NCBI GenBank assembly: GCA_002937555.1
Contig: PTKB01000003.1
Coordinates: 1-35,713, forward strand
Direction: 5' to 3'
DNA from: Alphaproteobacteria bacterium MarineAlpha10_Bin2
GTDB taxonomy: Bacteria; Pseudomonadota; Alphaproteobacteria; UBA828
Length of the DNA: 35,713 bases
A program made the translations under genes and the position numbers. This document shows positions 7,649-14,790 of this stretch, piece after piece; positions within the stretch are counted from its first letter, which is position 1; every line of letters begins with the position of its first letter. The notes beneath the pieces are model-generated. The model saw only the letters and a program-made list of their open reading frames with translations. It ran no database searches and was not told the origin of the DNA.

Positions 7649-9042
7649 GACAACACCTCCGCGAGGCTATCGACAAGCCGGTCGATTTCTTTCTTGCCGT
7701 GTATTTCGGTGACGCAGTAAAGCGCCGACTGGCCGAATTCCGGAAACTCGTCGCTTAAATCTTTGCCGCCGAATATGCCGTTCGCCAGCAACGCGGCGTT
7801 GACCTCGGCGACGGTTTTGCCGCTGGCGGCGAAATCGATGATGAACTCCTTGAAAAAGGCGCAATCCAAATGGGCGACGCCGATGCCGTCGAGGCTGTCG
7901 ATGCGCTCGGCGGCGTAACGCGTGCGTTGCATGATTCCAGCTCCCAATTCCTCGATCCCGCGCGGCCCCATCAGCGACAGATAGACCGCCGCACCGATGC
8001 CCCACAGCCATTGCGTGGTGCCGGCGTAATCCTCCGAATCATGGCGCTTGTCGTAGGAGGTTCGCTCCATGGTCGACCAGGCGAAGCCGATATCGCCTTC
8101 CTCGGCGCCGGGCGCGATGCTCATCAGGATCATCGGAAATTCGGCGACGAAGCGTTCTTCGTCGCGGCTGGCGATAAACCCGGCGCAGCCGCCGCCGGCA
8201 TACATGTGAATGCCGAGCGGCTGAATTTCGCCGCACACGATATCGGCGCCGTAATCGCCGGGCGCCGCGAGCACGCCGAGGCTTAAGGGGTCGACACCGA
8301 CCACCAGCATGGCGCCGGCGGCATGCACCAACTCGGCAATTTCCGCGCCGCGCCCCTCGATGAGGCCGAAATAGGACGGGTTCTCAAAATAAACCGCGCC
8401 GATATCGGAGGTGAGCTTTGATTTGAGATCGTCCAAATCCACCAGCCCGCTCGCCGCATCGAGGGCGATCGTATCGACATCCGCCACCATCTTGGTGAAG
8501 CCGCGGATTTGCGATTGCATGTCGCCGCTGACGGCGCCCGACAACAGCACGCCGCGTCGTCCGGTGATGCGGCAGGCCATGGTGACGGCGCTGTTGACCG
8601 CCGCGCCCATGTCATAGGCCGGGGTGCCGACGACTTCCATGCCGACCAACTCGCCGATCAGGCTTTGGAATTCGAACATCGCCTGATTCTTGCCATGGTC
8701 CGAATAGGTGCCGCCGCCATAGGCGGTGAGAAACTCGCCACGCCCGGTAATTTCGTCGCAGATCGCCGGGACATAATGTTGCCAGCAGCCGGCGCCGCAA
8801 AAATTGAGGTGATCGCGGCACGAGAGATTCTTGCCGATAATGGCTTCGACATGGCTGCGCAGATCATGCTCGGACGGCAGCGGATCGGGCAGGTTTAGGA
8901 GACCTTTCACCTGCAAATCCTCGGGCACAGAGGCATACAGATCGGTGACACTGCCGACGCCGATTTCCGCCAGCAGGCGCTGTCTCGCCTGCGGCGCCGC
9001 GTTCGGAACGTAAGGGTGAATAAAACCTTTTTCGTCCGTCAT
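7645..9042 (-). CDS. gcvPA: Glycine dehydrogenase (decarboxylating) subunit 1
   Basis: The protein has 465 residues from the ATG at 9042, with GGGAG 8-12 bases upstream. It corresponds to the N-terminal half of P-protein: HPYVPNAAPQARQRLLAEIG at the start, FCGAGCWQHYVPA (family consensus FLGAGxYxHYxPA), TAYGGGTYSDHGKNQAMFEF and then VGMEVVGTPAYDMGAA. It forms the heterodimeric or heterotetrameric enzyme with GcvPB, encoded immediately downstream with a 4-base overlap. Two departures from consensus (CGAGCW for LGAGxY, and TYSDHGKNQ for PYQxExSQG) suggest a specialised paralogue, possibly acting on a glycine derivative. Function otherwise follows the family. Confidence 0.88.
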   Translation of the reverse strand: MTDEKGFIHPYVPNAAPQARQRLLAEIGVGSVTDLYASVPEDLQVKGLLNLPDPLPSEHDLRSHVEAIIGKNLSCRDHLNFCGAGCWQHYVPAICDEITGRGEFLTAYGGGTYSDHGKNQAMFEFQSLIGELVGMEVVGTPAYDMGAAVNSAVTMACRITGRRGVLLSGAVSGDMQSQIRGFTKMVADVDTIALDAASGLVDLDDLKSKLTSDIGAVYFENPSYFGLIEGRGAEIAELVHAAGAMLVVGVDPLSLGVLAAPGDYGADIVCGEIQPLGIHMYAGGGCAGFIASRDEERFVAEFPMILMSIAPGAEEGDIGFAWSTMERTSYDKRHDSEDYAGTTQWLWGIGAAVYLSLMGPRGIEELGAGIMQRTRYAAERIDSLDGIGVAHLDCAFFKEFIIDFAASGKTVAEVNAALLANGIFGGKDLSDEFPEFGQSALYCVTEIHGKKEIDRLVDSLAEVLS

Positions 9043-9072
9043 GTCGTGATCTCCCGTATTTCCCGCGGCCCG

Positions 9073-10005
9073 TTATCCGCCCGTCATCAGGATAAGCATA
9101 AGAGACAGGCTCACAAGAGAGACTGCGGTGGTAACGACGATCGCCGCCGAAGCGTCTTCGAGGCGGACTCCATAGTGGCCGGCGATGACGAAGGCGTTGG
9201 CGCCCACCGGCATGCCGGCCATCAGAACCGCGACGACCGCCCAGAGCGGCTCGAGCGGAAATACGAATAGAGTCAACAGCCAGACCACGAGCGGAAACAG
9301 CGCCAGTTTAGCGACGCTGGATAGCGCGGCGAAGGCAAGCAGAGTGGCGACCGGCCGACCAGCGAGGAAAAGGCCGATGGCGACGAGGGCGGCCGGCGCC
9401 GCGGCCTGGCCAAGAAGGCCCAACAATCTCTCGATCGAAAGCGGCAAAGTTGCGCCCGTCAGCGACAACAGCAAGCCAATCACCACCGCCCACAGCAATG
9501 GATTGGTGCAAAGCGCCTTGGCGGTATTGAGGAGCACTCCGCCCGACGCCCGGGCGCGGGTGATTTCCAAGATCAGCACCGCGCCGGTCATGATCAACAC
9601 CGAATTGATCAACACGCTGAGACTGGCCGGAACCACCGCCGGTGCGCCGAACGCGGTTGCGGCAAGCGGTATGCCGAGATAACCATTGTTGTCATAGCTG
9701 GCGATGACGCCGCGCATGGCCGAGCCGGCCAGATGATCCTTGAAGAGTAAGCGTCCGGCTAAACCAGCGGCAATCCAGGTTACGATGATGCCGATGGAAA
9801 AGACGGCAATGAAATTCCAATTGATGATCTCGTCCGCCGGCACGCCGGCCAAGCTAACGATCATCAGCGCCGGCATGGCGAGGTAATAGACAAAATTATT
9901 GAGCGCCGGGAAGATGGCGCCACCGAGAATATTAAACCGTGCCGCGCCGTAGCCGATGGCGATCAAGGCGAATGCCGGGAGCACCGCTGTCAGCAGCGTC
10001 TCCAT
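9073..10005 (-). CDS. AEC family transporter (auxin efflux carrier-like permease)
   Basis: This 310-residue, highly hydrophobic protein looks like ten membrane segments in two inverted halves. It begins METLLTAVLPAFALIAIGYG and has VYYLAMPALM in the first half, the conserved region of the AEC/bile-acid-transporter-like family. The central loop is short and hydrophilic. Characterised bacterial relatives move malonate, malate or other small acids; the substrate here is unknown. The gene is 15 bases downstream of the D-amino-acid deacylase stop and 30 bases upstream of gcvPA. It therefore probably carries a substrate or product of those enzymes, such as a released carboxylic acid. No strong ribosome binding site precedes the ATG. 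Confidence 0.8.
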   Translation of the reverse strand: METLLTAVLPAFALIAIGYGAARFNILGGAIFPALNNFVYYLAMPALMIVSLAGVPADEIINWNFIAVFSIGIIVTWIAAGLAGRLLFKDHLAGSAMRGVIASYDNNGYLGIPLAATAFGAPAVVPASLSVLINSVLIMTGAVLILEITRARASGGVLLNTAKALCTNPLLWAVVIGLLLSLTGATLPLSIERLLGLLGQAAAPAALVAIGLFLAGRPVATLLAFAALSSVAKLALFPLVVWLLTLFVFPLEPLWAVVAVLMAGMPVGANAFVIAGHYGVRLEDASAAIVVTTAVSLVSLSLMLILMTGG

Positions 10006-10020
10006 TGCAGGGTCGCAGCG

Positions 10021-11697
10021 TTAGGCGTCGAAACGGTCGATCACGACACCCGGCGGCGTGGCGGCAACATAGTCCTTGCCGTCGAACACATGTTGGCCGT
10101 TTACCCACACGCCATGCACGCCCTCGGAATCGCGCGTGAGGCGGCTTTCTCCGCCGGGTAAATCGAAGGCGCGGCGCAACGGCCCGCGCGTCACCGTCGC
10201 CGGGTCGAACAGCAACAGATCGGCATGGGCGCCGGGAGCGATACGTCCACGATCGGTAATGCGGTAGAGATCGGCGGGCAAGCTGGTCAGGCGTCGAATG
10301 GCATCGGCCAAATCAAATGACCCACGCTCGCGCACCCAATGTCCGAGCAAATGGAGGCCATACGCCGCATCGCAGAGATAGCGCAGATGCGCGCCGGCAT
10401 CCGACAGACTGATCAAGCTGCCGGGCTCCTGCATGAGCTTCTCGACTTCGTCTTCGTTGGAATTCATCAGGCCGGCGGTAAAGACCGTCTCCAGACCCTC
10501 ATCCGCGGAGAGATCGAAAAAGGCATCGATGGGATCCTTGCCCTGGCGTTCGGCGACTTGCTCGATGTTCAGCCCTTCCAAACTCTGGTTCTCCGGCCGC
10601 GCCGCCATGGCGACCTCAACATTCGACCAATCGCCAAAGAACAATTTGCCTTTCTGCGGCACGTCCAAATCGTGGCGGAAGCGGCGGCGGAATTCCGCGT
10701 CGCGGATTTGACGCTCAAAACTTTCATTGTCGACATTGATCAGCGGCCGCCATGAATCCAGGCTTTGCATCGGGAAGGCGGCGGTCAGGGCGAAATCCAT
10801 GCTGAGGCTTTGGCAGGACACTTGCGCCCAAAGTTGGTTTCCGCGTGCCTGAGCGGCGGCGGAATCGGACACCATCTGGGGCGCGCGCTCAGGGAACGCC
10901 TCGTTATAGAGCGCCGCAGTCTGGAACACGGGGCAGTTATTGTCGTGCGCCAGCGATTCCATCACTTCGGAGGTCATGCTCGGCCCGACGGTGAGTTGGA
11001 ACACGCCCCGGCCCTTTTCACCGAGTACGCCCACCAGGCTGCGCATCTCGCTTTCCTCGGCGAGGCGTGAGGGCATCGGCACGCCGCCATCGCCGTAATG
11101 ATTGATCGAGGTGGAAGTGGAGAAGCCGATGGCACCGGCGTCGATGCCGCCGCGCACCAGATCCCGCATTTCCGCCACTTCATCCTCGCGCGCCGCACGC
11201 TCGGAAGCTTCCGGCCCCATCACCATGGTGCGCACGGCGGAATGGCCGATAAAGGCGGCCACGTTCGGCGTCACGCCCTTGCGTCTGAGCAGCGCCAAAT
11301 ATTCGTCGAAGCTTTCGAAATCCCAATTTGTGCCGCTGCGAAGCGCGGTCAGCGACATGCCCTCGACCTCGGCCAGATTGCGCGCAATCAGATCGCGGCA
11401 ATCGGGCGGGCACGGCGCGATGGAAAAGCCGCAATTGCCGACGACAACGGTCGTCACGCCCATCGAGGGCGAGGGCGTGGCGTTCGAATCCCAAGTCAGC
11501 TGCGCGTCGTAATGGGTGTGCACATCGACGATGCCGGGGGCGAGCACCAGCCCGTCGCCGTCGACGCTCTCCTTGGCGCCGCCGTTCAATTTTCCGACTT
11601 CGGAAATGCGGCCATCTTTGACCGCTACATCCGCCGTCCTGAGCGGCGCGCCCGTGCCGTCGGCAACTTCTGCGCCTTTGATGACAAGATCATACAT
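10021..11697 (-). CDS. N-acyl-D-amino-acid deacylase family amidohydrolase
   Basis: The 558-residue protein belongs to the D-aminoacylase branch of the amidohydrolase superfamily. The metal-binding HTH of GIVDVHTHYDAQLTWD (H60, H62) and the cysteine of GNCGFSIAPC (C89) are present. AFIGHSAVR, STSTSINHYG and SDAGAHLRYLCDAAY are further family blocks. Members cleave N-acyl groups from D-amino acids; some act on related amides or hydantoin-like rings. It has no signal peptide and a likely GGGA ribosome binding site. It lies 20 bases after the nitrile hydratase alpha-type gene and 15 bases before an AEC transporter, so it could process an amide made by that enzyme. The true substrate is not deducible. 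Confidence 0.82.
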   Translation of the reverse strand: MYDLVIKGAEVADGTGAPLRTADVAVKDGRISEVGKLNGGAKESVDGDGLVLAPGIVDVHTHYDAQLTWDSNATPSPSMGVTTVVVGNCGFSIAPCPPDCRDLIARNLAEVEGMSLTALRSGTNWDFESFDEYLALLRRKGVTPNVAAFIGHSAVRTMVMGPEASERAAREDEVAEMRDLVRGGIDAGAIGFSTSTSINHYGDGGVPMPSRLAEESEMRSLVGVLGEKGRGVFQLTVGPSMTSEVMESLAHDNNCPVFQTAALYNEAFPERAPQMVSDSAAAQARGNQLWAQVSCQSLSMDFALTAAFPMQSLDSWRPLINVDNESFERQIRDAEFRRRFRHDLDVPQKGKLFFGDWSNVEVAMAARPENQSLEGLNIEQVAERQGKDPIDAFFDLSADEGLETVFTAGLMNSNEDEVEKLMQEPGSLISLSDAGAHLRYLCDAAYGLHLLGHWVRERGSFDLADAIRRLTSLPADLYRITDRGRIAPGAHADLLLFDPATVTRGPLRRAFDLPGGESRLTRDSEGVHGVWVNGQHVFDGKDYVAATPPGVVIDRFDA

Positions 11698-11717
11698 GGT
11701 AATTCCCGCCGTTCGGT

Positions 11718-12311
11718 TCAGGGCGCTTCGACGATCTTTACGCCGATCATCGAATCCCGCGTCACCAGCTTGGCCAGTTCCTCCCGGCTCATGCCGTCAG
11801 TGCTGGCTGGCCGTCTGGGCAGCACCAGATAGCGCATGTCGGCGGTGTTGTCGTGCACCCGCACCTCGACATCCGCGCTCGGCTCGGTGCCGAATTCCTT
11901 CAACACCATGCGCGGCTCGCGCACGACGCGGGAGCGGTAGTTTACCGACTTGTACCAATCCGGCGGAATGCCCATCAACATGCGCGGGAAGCAGGAGCAA
12001 AGGGTGCAGACGATGACGTTGTGCACCGTCTCGGTGCTTTCCACCACCATCAGGCGCGTCGGTCCCATATCGAGGCCGATGCTCTCACAGGCTGCCGTAC
12101 CGTCGGCCAGCAGGCGCGCTTTGAAATCCGGATCGGTCCAGGCTTGTGCCACCACCGCCGCACCGATGTCCGGCGTGCGTTTGGCCATGGCATCGATCTC
12201 CGCTTCCATATCGGCTGCGCTGAAATAGCCCTTGTCGATCAAAAGTGCGCTGACGGCGAGTTCCATCGCCTGATAGTGATCGAGGACGCTGTCCTCCGAA
12301 CGCATGGTCAT
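11718..12311 (-). CDS. Nitrile hydratase alpha / thiocyanate hydrolase gamma-type metal subunit
   Basis: The 197-residue subunit carries the metal claw VCTLCSC (C102, C105, C107), whose last two cysteines are normally oxidised to sulfinate and sulfenate. CTLCSC with Thr is the cobalt-type variant; iron types usually have Ser. The flanks VVESTETVHNVIV and FPRMLMGIPPDWYKS fit the family, as does YRSRVVREPRMVL. In nitrile hydratase this subunit hydrates nitriles to amides; in thiocyanate hydrolase it converts thiocyanate to carbonyl sulfide and ammonia. The ATG overlaps the previous gene's stop as ATGA. The aromatic after the claw is Phe rather than the more usual Tyr. Which reaction it performs is open. 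Confidence 0.85.
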   Translation of the reverse strand: MTMRSEDSVLDHYQAMELAVSALLIDKGYFSAADMEAEIDAMAKRTPDIGAAVVAQAWTDPDFKARLLADGTAACESIGLDMGPTRLMVVESTETVHNVIVCTLCSCFPRMLMGIPPDWYKSVNYRSRVVREPRMVLKEFGTEPSADVEVRVHDNTADMRYLVLPRRPASTDGMSREELAKLVTRDSMIGVKIVEAP

Positions 12312-12598
12312 GTGTTTTCCTCCGACTCAAGCCAGTGCTCGTACAGCTCCACATCGATGGTATCGCCGGCGGAGCCGGAATAATCCGACCACACCCGGGA
12401 TTGGGCGAAGCGCACGCGGTAGAGCGGGCGCTTGGGTAGGCCGTCGCGTCCGAACGCGAGTTCCTCCGGATTGGCGAAGGAATCGAGCACCTGGGCTATA
12501 TGGCCGGATTTACCGCGGATGTAATAGGGCGTGCGCACATGGCCTGGCGGAAAGGCGCGCCGCACGGTGACATTGTCTCCAGGCACGAAACGGGCCAT
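12308..12598 (-). CDS. Nitrile hydratase beta C-terminal-domain subunit (SCNase alpha-like)
   Basis: This 96-residue protein corresponds to the SH3-like C-terminal barrel of nitrile hydratase beta subunits, encoded here as its own gene. It reads FVPGDNVTVRRAFPPGHVR, then YYIRGKSGHIAQV and LYRVRFAQSRVW. Arg22 in GHVR aligns with the beta Arg157 that hydrogen-bonds the oxidised cysteines in cobalt nitrile hydratases (alignment from memory). Start and stop overlap both neighbours (TGATG upstream, ATGA downstream), ensuring equal translation of the three subunits. Separate N- and C-terminal beta pieces are the arrangement of thiocyanate hydrolase and of toyocamycin nitrile hydratase, not of ordinary two-subunit nitrile hydratase. 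Confidence 0.82.
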   Translation of the reverse strand: MARFVPGDNVTVRRAFPPGHVRTPYYIRGKSGHIAQVLDSFANPEELAFGRDGLPKRPLYRVRFAQSRVWSDYSGSAGDTIDVELYEHWLESEENT

Positions 12599-12933
12599 CA
12601 GCCTCTGTCTCCCGCTGCGCGCGCCGTGTCTTCGACTTCGGCCATTTTGCGGCCCAACTCGTCGGAAGAAATAATGCCTTTTTCCAATAAATTGTGTGTG
12701 ATCGAGGAGACCCAGCGTTCGTAATAGGTCATCTTTGAATAGTTTTCCGCGCCCAGTTCCTCGATGCCGCGGCGCAACTCATCGACGCCGATGACGCGGC
12801 GCTTCGAGTTGGAGAGCAGCATCATCAGCGCGTCCACACGCTTTTCCCATTCCGGATGGGAATGCCCGCCCCGGTCCACCGGGCCGGCATCGCGCCCGCC
12901 CATATCGTGATGCATGCGTCCGGCGTTTGCCAT
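12598..12933 (-). CDS. Nitrile hydratase beta N-terminal-domain subunit (SCNase beta-like)
   Basis: From the ATG at 12933 (AGAGGG upstream; a TTG at 12942 is an alternative) this is a 111-residue helical protein. HDMGGRDAGPV matches the start of nitrile hydratase beta subunits, and HPEWEKRVDALMMLLS, DELRRGIEELG and YYERWVSSI follow in the expected order. Arg54 (DELR) aligns with beta Arg52, which contacts the claw in cobalt enzymes. The cobalt-inserting accessory proteins are homologous to this domain. The HDMGG start and the absence of any other beta N-terminal gene favour a structural subunit. It is first in the order beta-N, beta-C, alpha, the same as the scnB-scnA-scnC order I recall. No separate metallochaperone gene is visible. 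Confidence 0.8.
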   Translation of the reverse strand: MANAGRMHHDMGGRDAGPVDRGGHSHPEWEKRVDALMMLLSNSKRRVIGVDELRRGIEELGAENYSKMTYYERWVSSITHNLLEKGIISSDELGRKMAEVEDTARAAGDRG

Positions 12934-12993
12934 GTCATTCAACCCTCTCTGCCGTGCCGCATCATGCTACCCGGCGATGCCCGGCAGGCAAGC

Positions 12994-13824
12994 CTAATCG
13001 CCTTCGCCAGGCGGCCAAATGACGGGAAACCAATCTTCGCGCAGGCGCTCGCCGGTTTTCTGCCCGATGCCGGGATAAGGCGGCGAGGTGCGGCCCGGAC
13101 GCTCAACGAAACGGGCGTCTTCGCCAAGCCAGCGCGGCGCGAAACCGCGCCGGCGCCCGGCTCCCGGATTGGCCGGCGCGCCGTGCACAGTGCTGAAGTG
13201 AAAGAGAATCACATCGCCCGGCGCGAGTTCATAACTGCGGATATCGTATTTCTCGCGTTCGCGGTCGATGCTGGGGATGGTTTCGAAGCCGCCGCCGTCA
13301 TAGGCGTAGTCCGTGTCGTCGGCGAAACGGCGCGGATAGAACAGTTTTCCCCAGCGGTGCGAGCCGGCGATGAATTCGGGACAGACGTCGCGCGGCACCG
13401 GGTCGAGGGGGATCCAAAAGCTCACGGTCTGGCGGCCGTCGACGCAGTAATAGGGCGCGTCCTGGTGCCAGGGCGTGCGCTTGGCGGTGCCCGGTTCCTT
13501 GACCAAGACATGTTCGTGAAAAAATTGCGCGCTTGGGGACTGCATCACCGCCGCAGCGACGGCGGCGGCGGGCGATTCATAGACGAAGGCGCGGTATTCG
13601 GGGATGCGCTCCCAGTTGCAATAATCATCGAAGAATCTGCCCTGCCCCTCGCCATGCTCGCCGGCATAGGGACCCGGCTCGGCGAGGTTGCGCTCGACGC
13701 CGTCGCGCAAAGCATCGAGCCAGTCGCCGGCAAAAAGGCCGCGCAGGACGCCGACGCCGTCGCGTTGGTATCCGGCGACGTCGTCCTCGCCGACAAGCGC
13801 GGTTAACCGATCCCGTCCGACCAT
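12994..13824 (-). CDS. Phytanoyl-CoA dioxygenase (PhyH) family oxygenase
   Basis: The 276-residue protein has the non-haem iron facial triad of Fe(II)/2-oxoglutarate oxygenases: H120 and D122 in WHQDAPYY and H214 in STVHGA. A following arginine-rich stretch (GRRRGFAPRWLG) supplies the 2-oxoglutarate carboxylate anchor. VSFWIPLDPV and CPEFIAGSHRWGKLF are typical PhyH blocks. Such enzymes hydroxylate small organic acids, amines or osmolytes such as ectoine as often as acyl-CoAs. It overlaps the end of the haloalkane dehalogenase reading frame by 22 bases and sits 60 bases before the nitrile hydratase unit. A role in oxidising the same substrate class is plausible but unproven. Confidence 0.85.
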   Translation of the reverse strand: MVGRDRLTALVGEDDVAGYQRDGVGVLRGLFAGDWLDALRDGVERNLAEPGPYAGEHGEGQGRFFDDYCNWERIPEYRAFVYESPAAAVAAAVMQSPSAQFFHEHVLVKEPGTAKRTPWHQDAPYYCVDGRQTVSFWIPLDPVPRDVCPEFIAGSHRWGKLFYPRRFADDTDYAYDGGGFETIPSIDREREKYDIRSYELAPGDVILFHFSTVHGAPANPGAGRRRGFAPRWLGEDARFVERPGRTSPPYPGIGQKTGERLREDWFPVIWPPGEGD

Positions 13825-14695
13825 TGGGCTATTTTCTCGCCGACTTCATGGGGAAAATCCTCGGCGACATAATGGCCGCTTTCGCCGAGAAATACATCTT
13901 CGAGATTGGGGAAATCGCGGCGGCACATCTCCACCGTCTCGGGCGGAACAATGGCGCCGGGCTGGACGTGAAACAGCAGCTTTGGCAGCGCGGATTTCTT
14001 TAGCTCGGCGACATAATTGCTGATGATTTCTGCCGTGCCCGCGGGCTTGCCCTCGATCGGCAGCTCCTGCGGCCACACCCAGAGCGGCTTGCGGTGGGCG
14101 ACATCGCGGAACGGTTCGAGATAAGTGTTCATTTCCGCCTCCGACAGATCGCGGTGAATGCCGTAAGGCAGAATCTCTTCCATGAAGACGTTCTTCTCGA
14201 CAATCAGTTCCCAACTCACGCCTTCGGTGCGGAACTGTTTAAAGCCTTCGGCCAGATCCTGCGGCCAATCGTCCCAACTGGGGAAGGTGCGGACGAAGGT
14301 TTCCATGAACGCCAGGCCGCGGATGTTGTCCTGGTGGCGCATGGCGTAGTTGAGGCCGAGGCCGCCGCCCCAGTCGTGCAGCACCAGGGTGATGTCCTTT
14401 AAGCCGAGGGGGCTTCGATGAAGCCTTCGATATAGCCGTGGTGATCGGCGTAATCATAGTTGATGTCGGGCTTGGCGGATTTTCCGAAGCCGATCAGGTC
14501 GGGTGCGATGCAACGGCCGCGGCCTTCGAGGTGCGGGATGACGTTGCGCCACATATAGGACCAGGTGAAATTGCCGTGCAGCAAGAGGAACGGTTTGCCC
14601 TCGCCGACATCGGCGTAATGCATAGCTGCGCCGTTGATCTCGATGAAATTGGGCTCGAAGGGATAGTCGGCCGAAAACGGCCCGCGGCCTGTCAT
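13803..14695 (-). pseudogene. Haloalkane dehalogenase (HLD-II type) with a frameshift
   Basis: Two frames together give a full-length (about 295-residue) alpha/beta hydrolase resembling DhaA/LinB. The first part (from the ATG at 14695, with AGGGAGAA upstream) has FLLLHGNFTWSYMWR, holding the halide-binding Asn. The second has the nucleophile in LHDWGG with the adjacent Trp, the catalytic acid in FMETF and the histidine in GESGHYVAED. The catalytic set is therefore complete apart from the break. The frames join at a GGGGG run (14408-14412 on the plus strand). A six-base run would restore one frame (GFIEAPLGLKDITLV), so a single-base loss is the simplest cause. It may be a sequencing or assembly error, a true recent inactivation, or slippage. 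Family members cleave carbon-halogen bonds to alcohols. Confidence 0.85.
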
Positions 14696-14751
14696 GTATC
14701 GTTCTCCCTGGCTCTTTGGATTGCGCACGCGACGCGGGCGCGGCCGGCATG

Positions 14752-14776
14752 GTATCAGATTATCTGGATAAGATAC
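14752..14776. promoter_or_regulatory. Nested palindrome, possible operator of the amidase gene
   Basis: CAGATTATCTG (14756-14766) is a perfect palindrome around a central T. An outer pair GTATC (14752-14756) and GATAC (14772-14776) is also inverted. The site lies 15-40 bases before the amidase ATG at 14791 and about 60 bases from the start of the divergent dehalogenase gene, so a regulator here could control both. Its position argues that the amidase start is 14791 rather than an upstream in-frame codon. Confidence 0.4.
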
Positions 14777-14790
14777 TTCGGGACCGAACC

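Noticed and set aside
12856..13806. Plus-strand frame opposite the PhyH gene
   Set aside because: No motifs; the opposite strand shows the HxD...H iron site and PhyH blocks.
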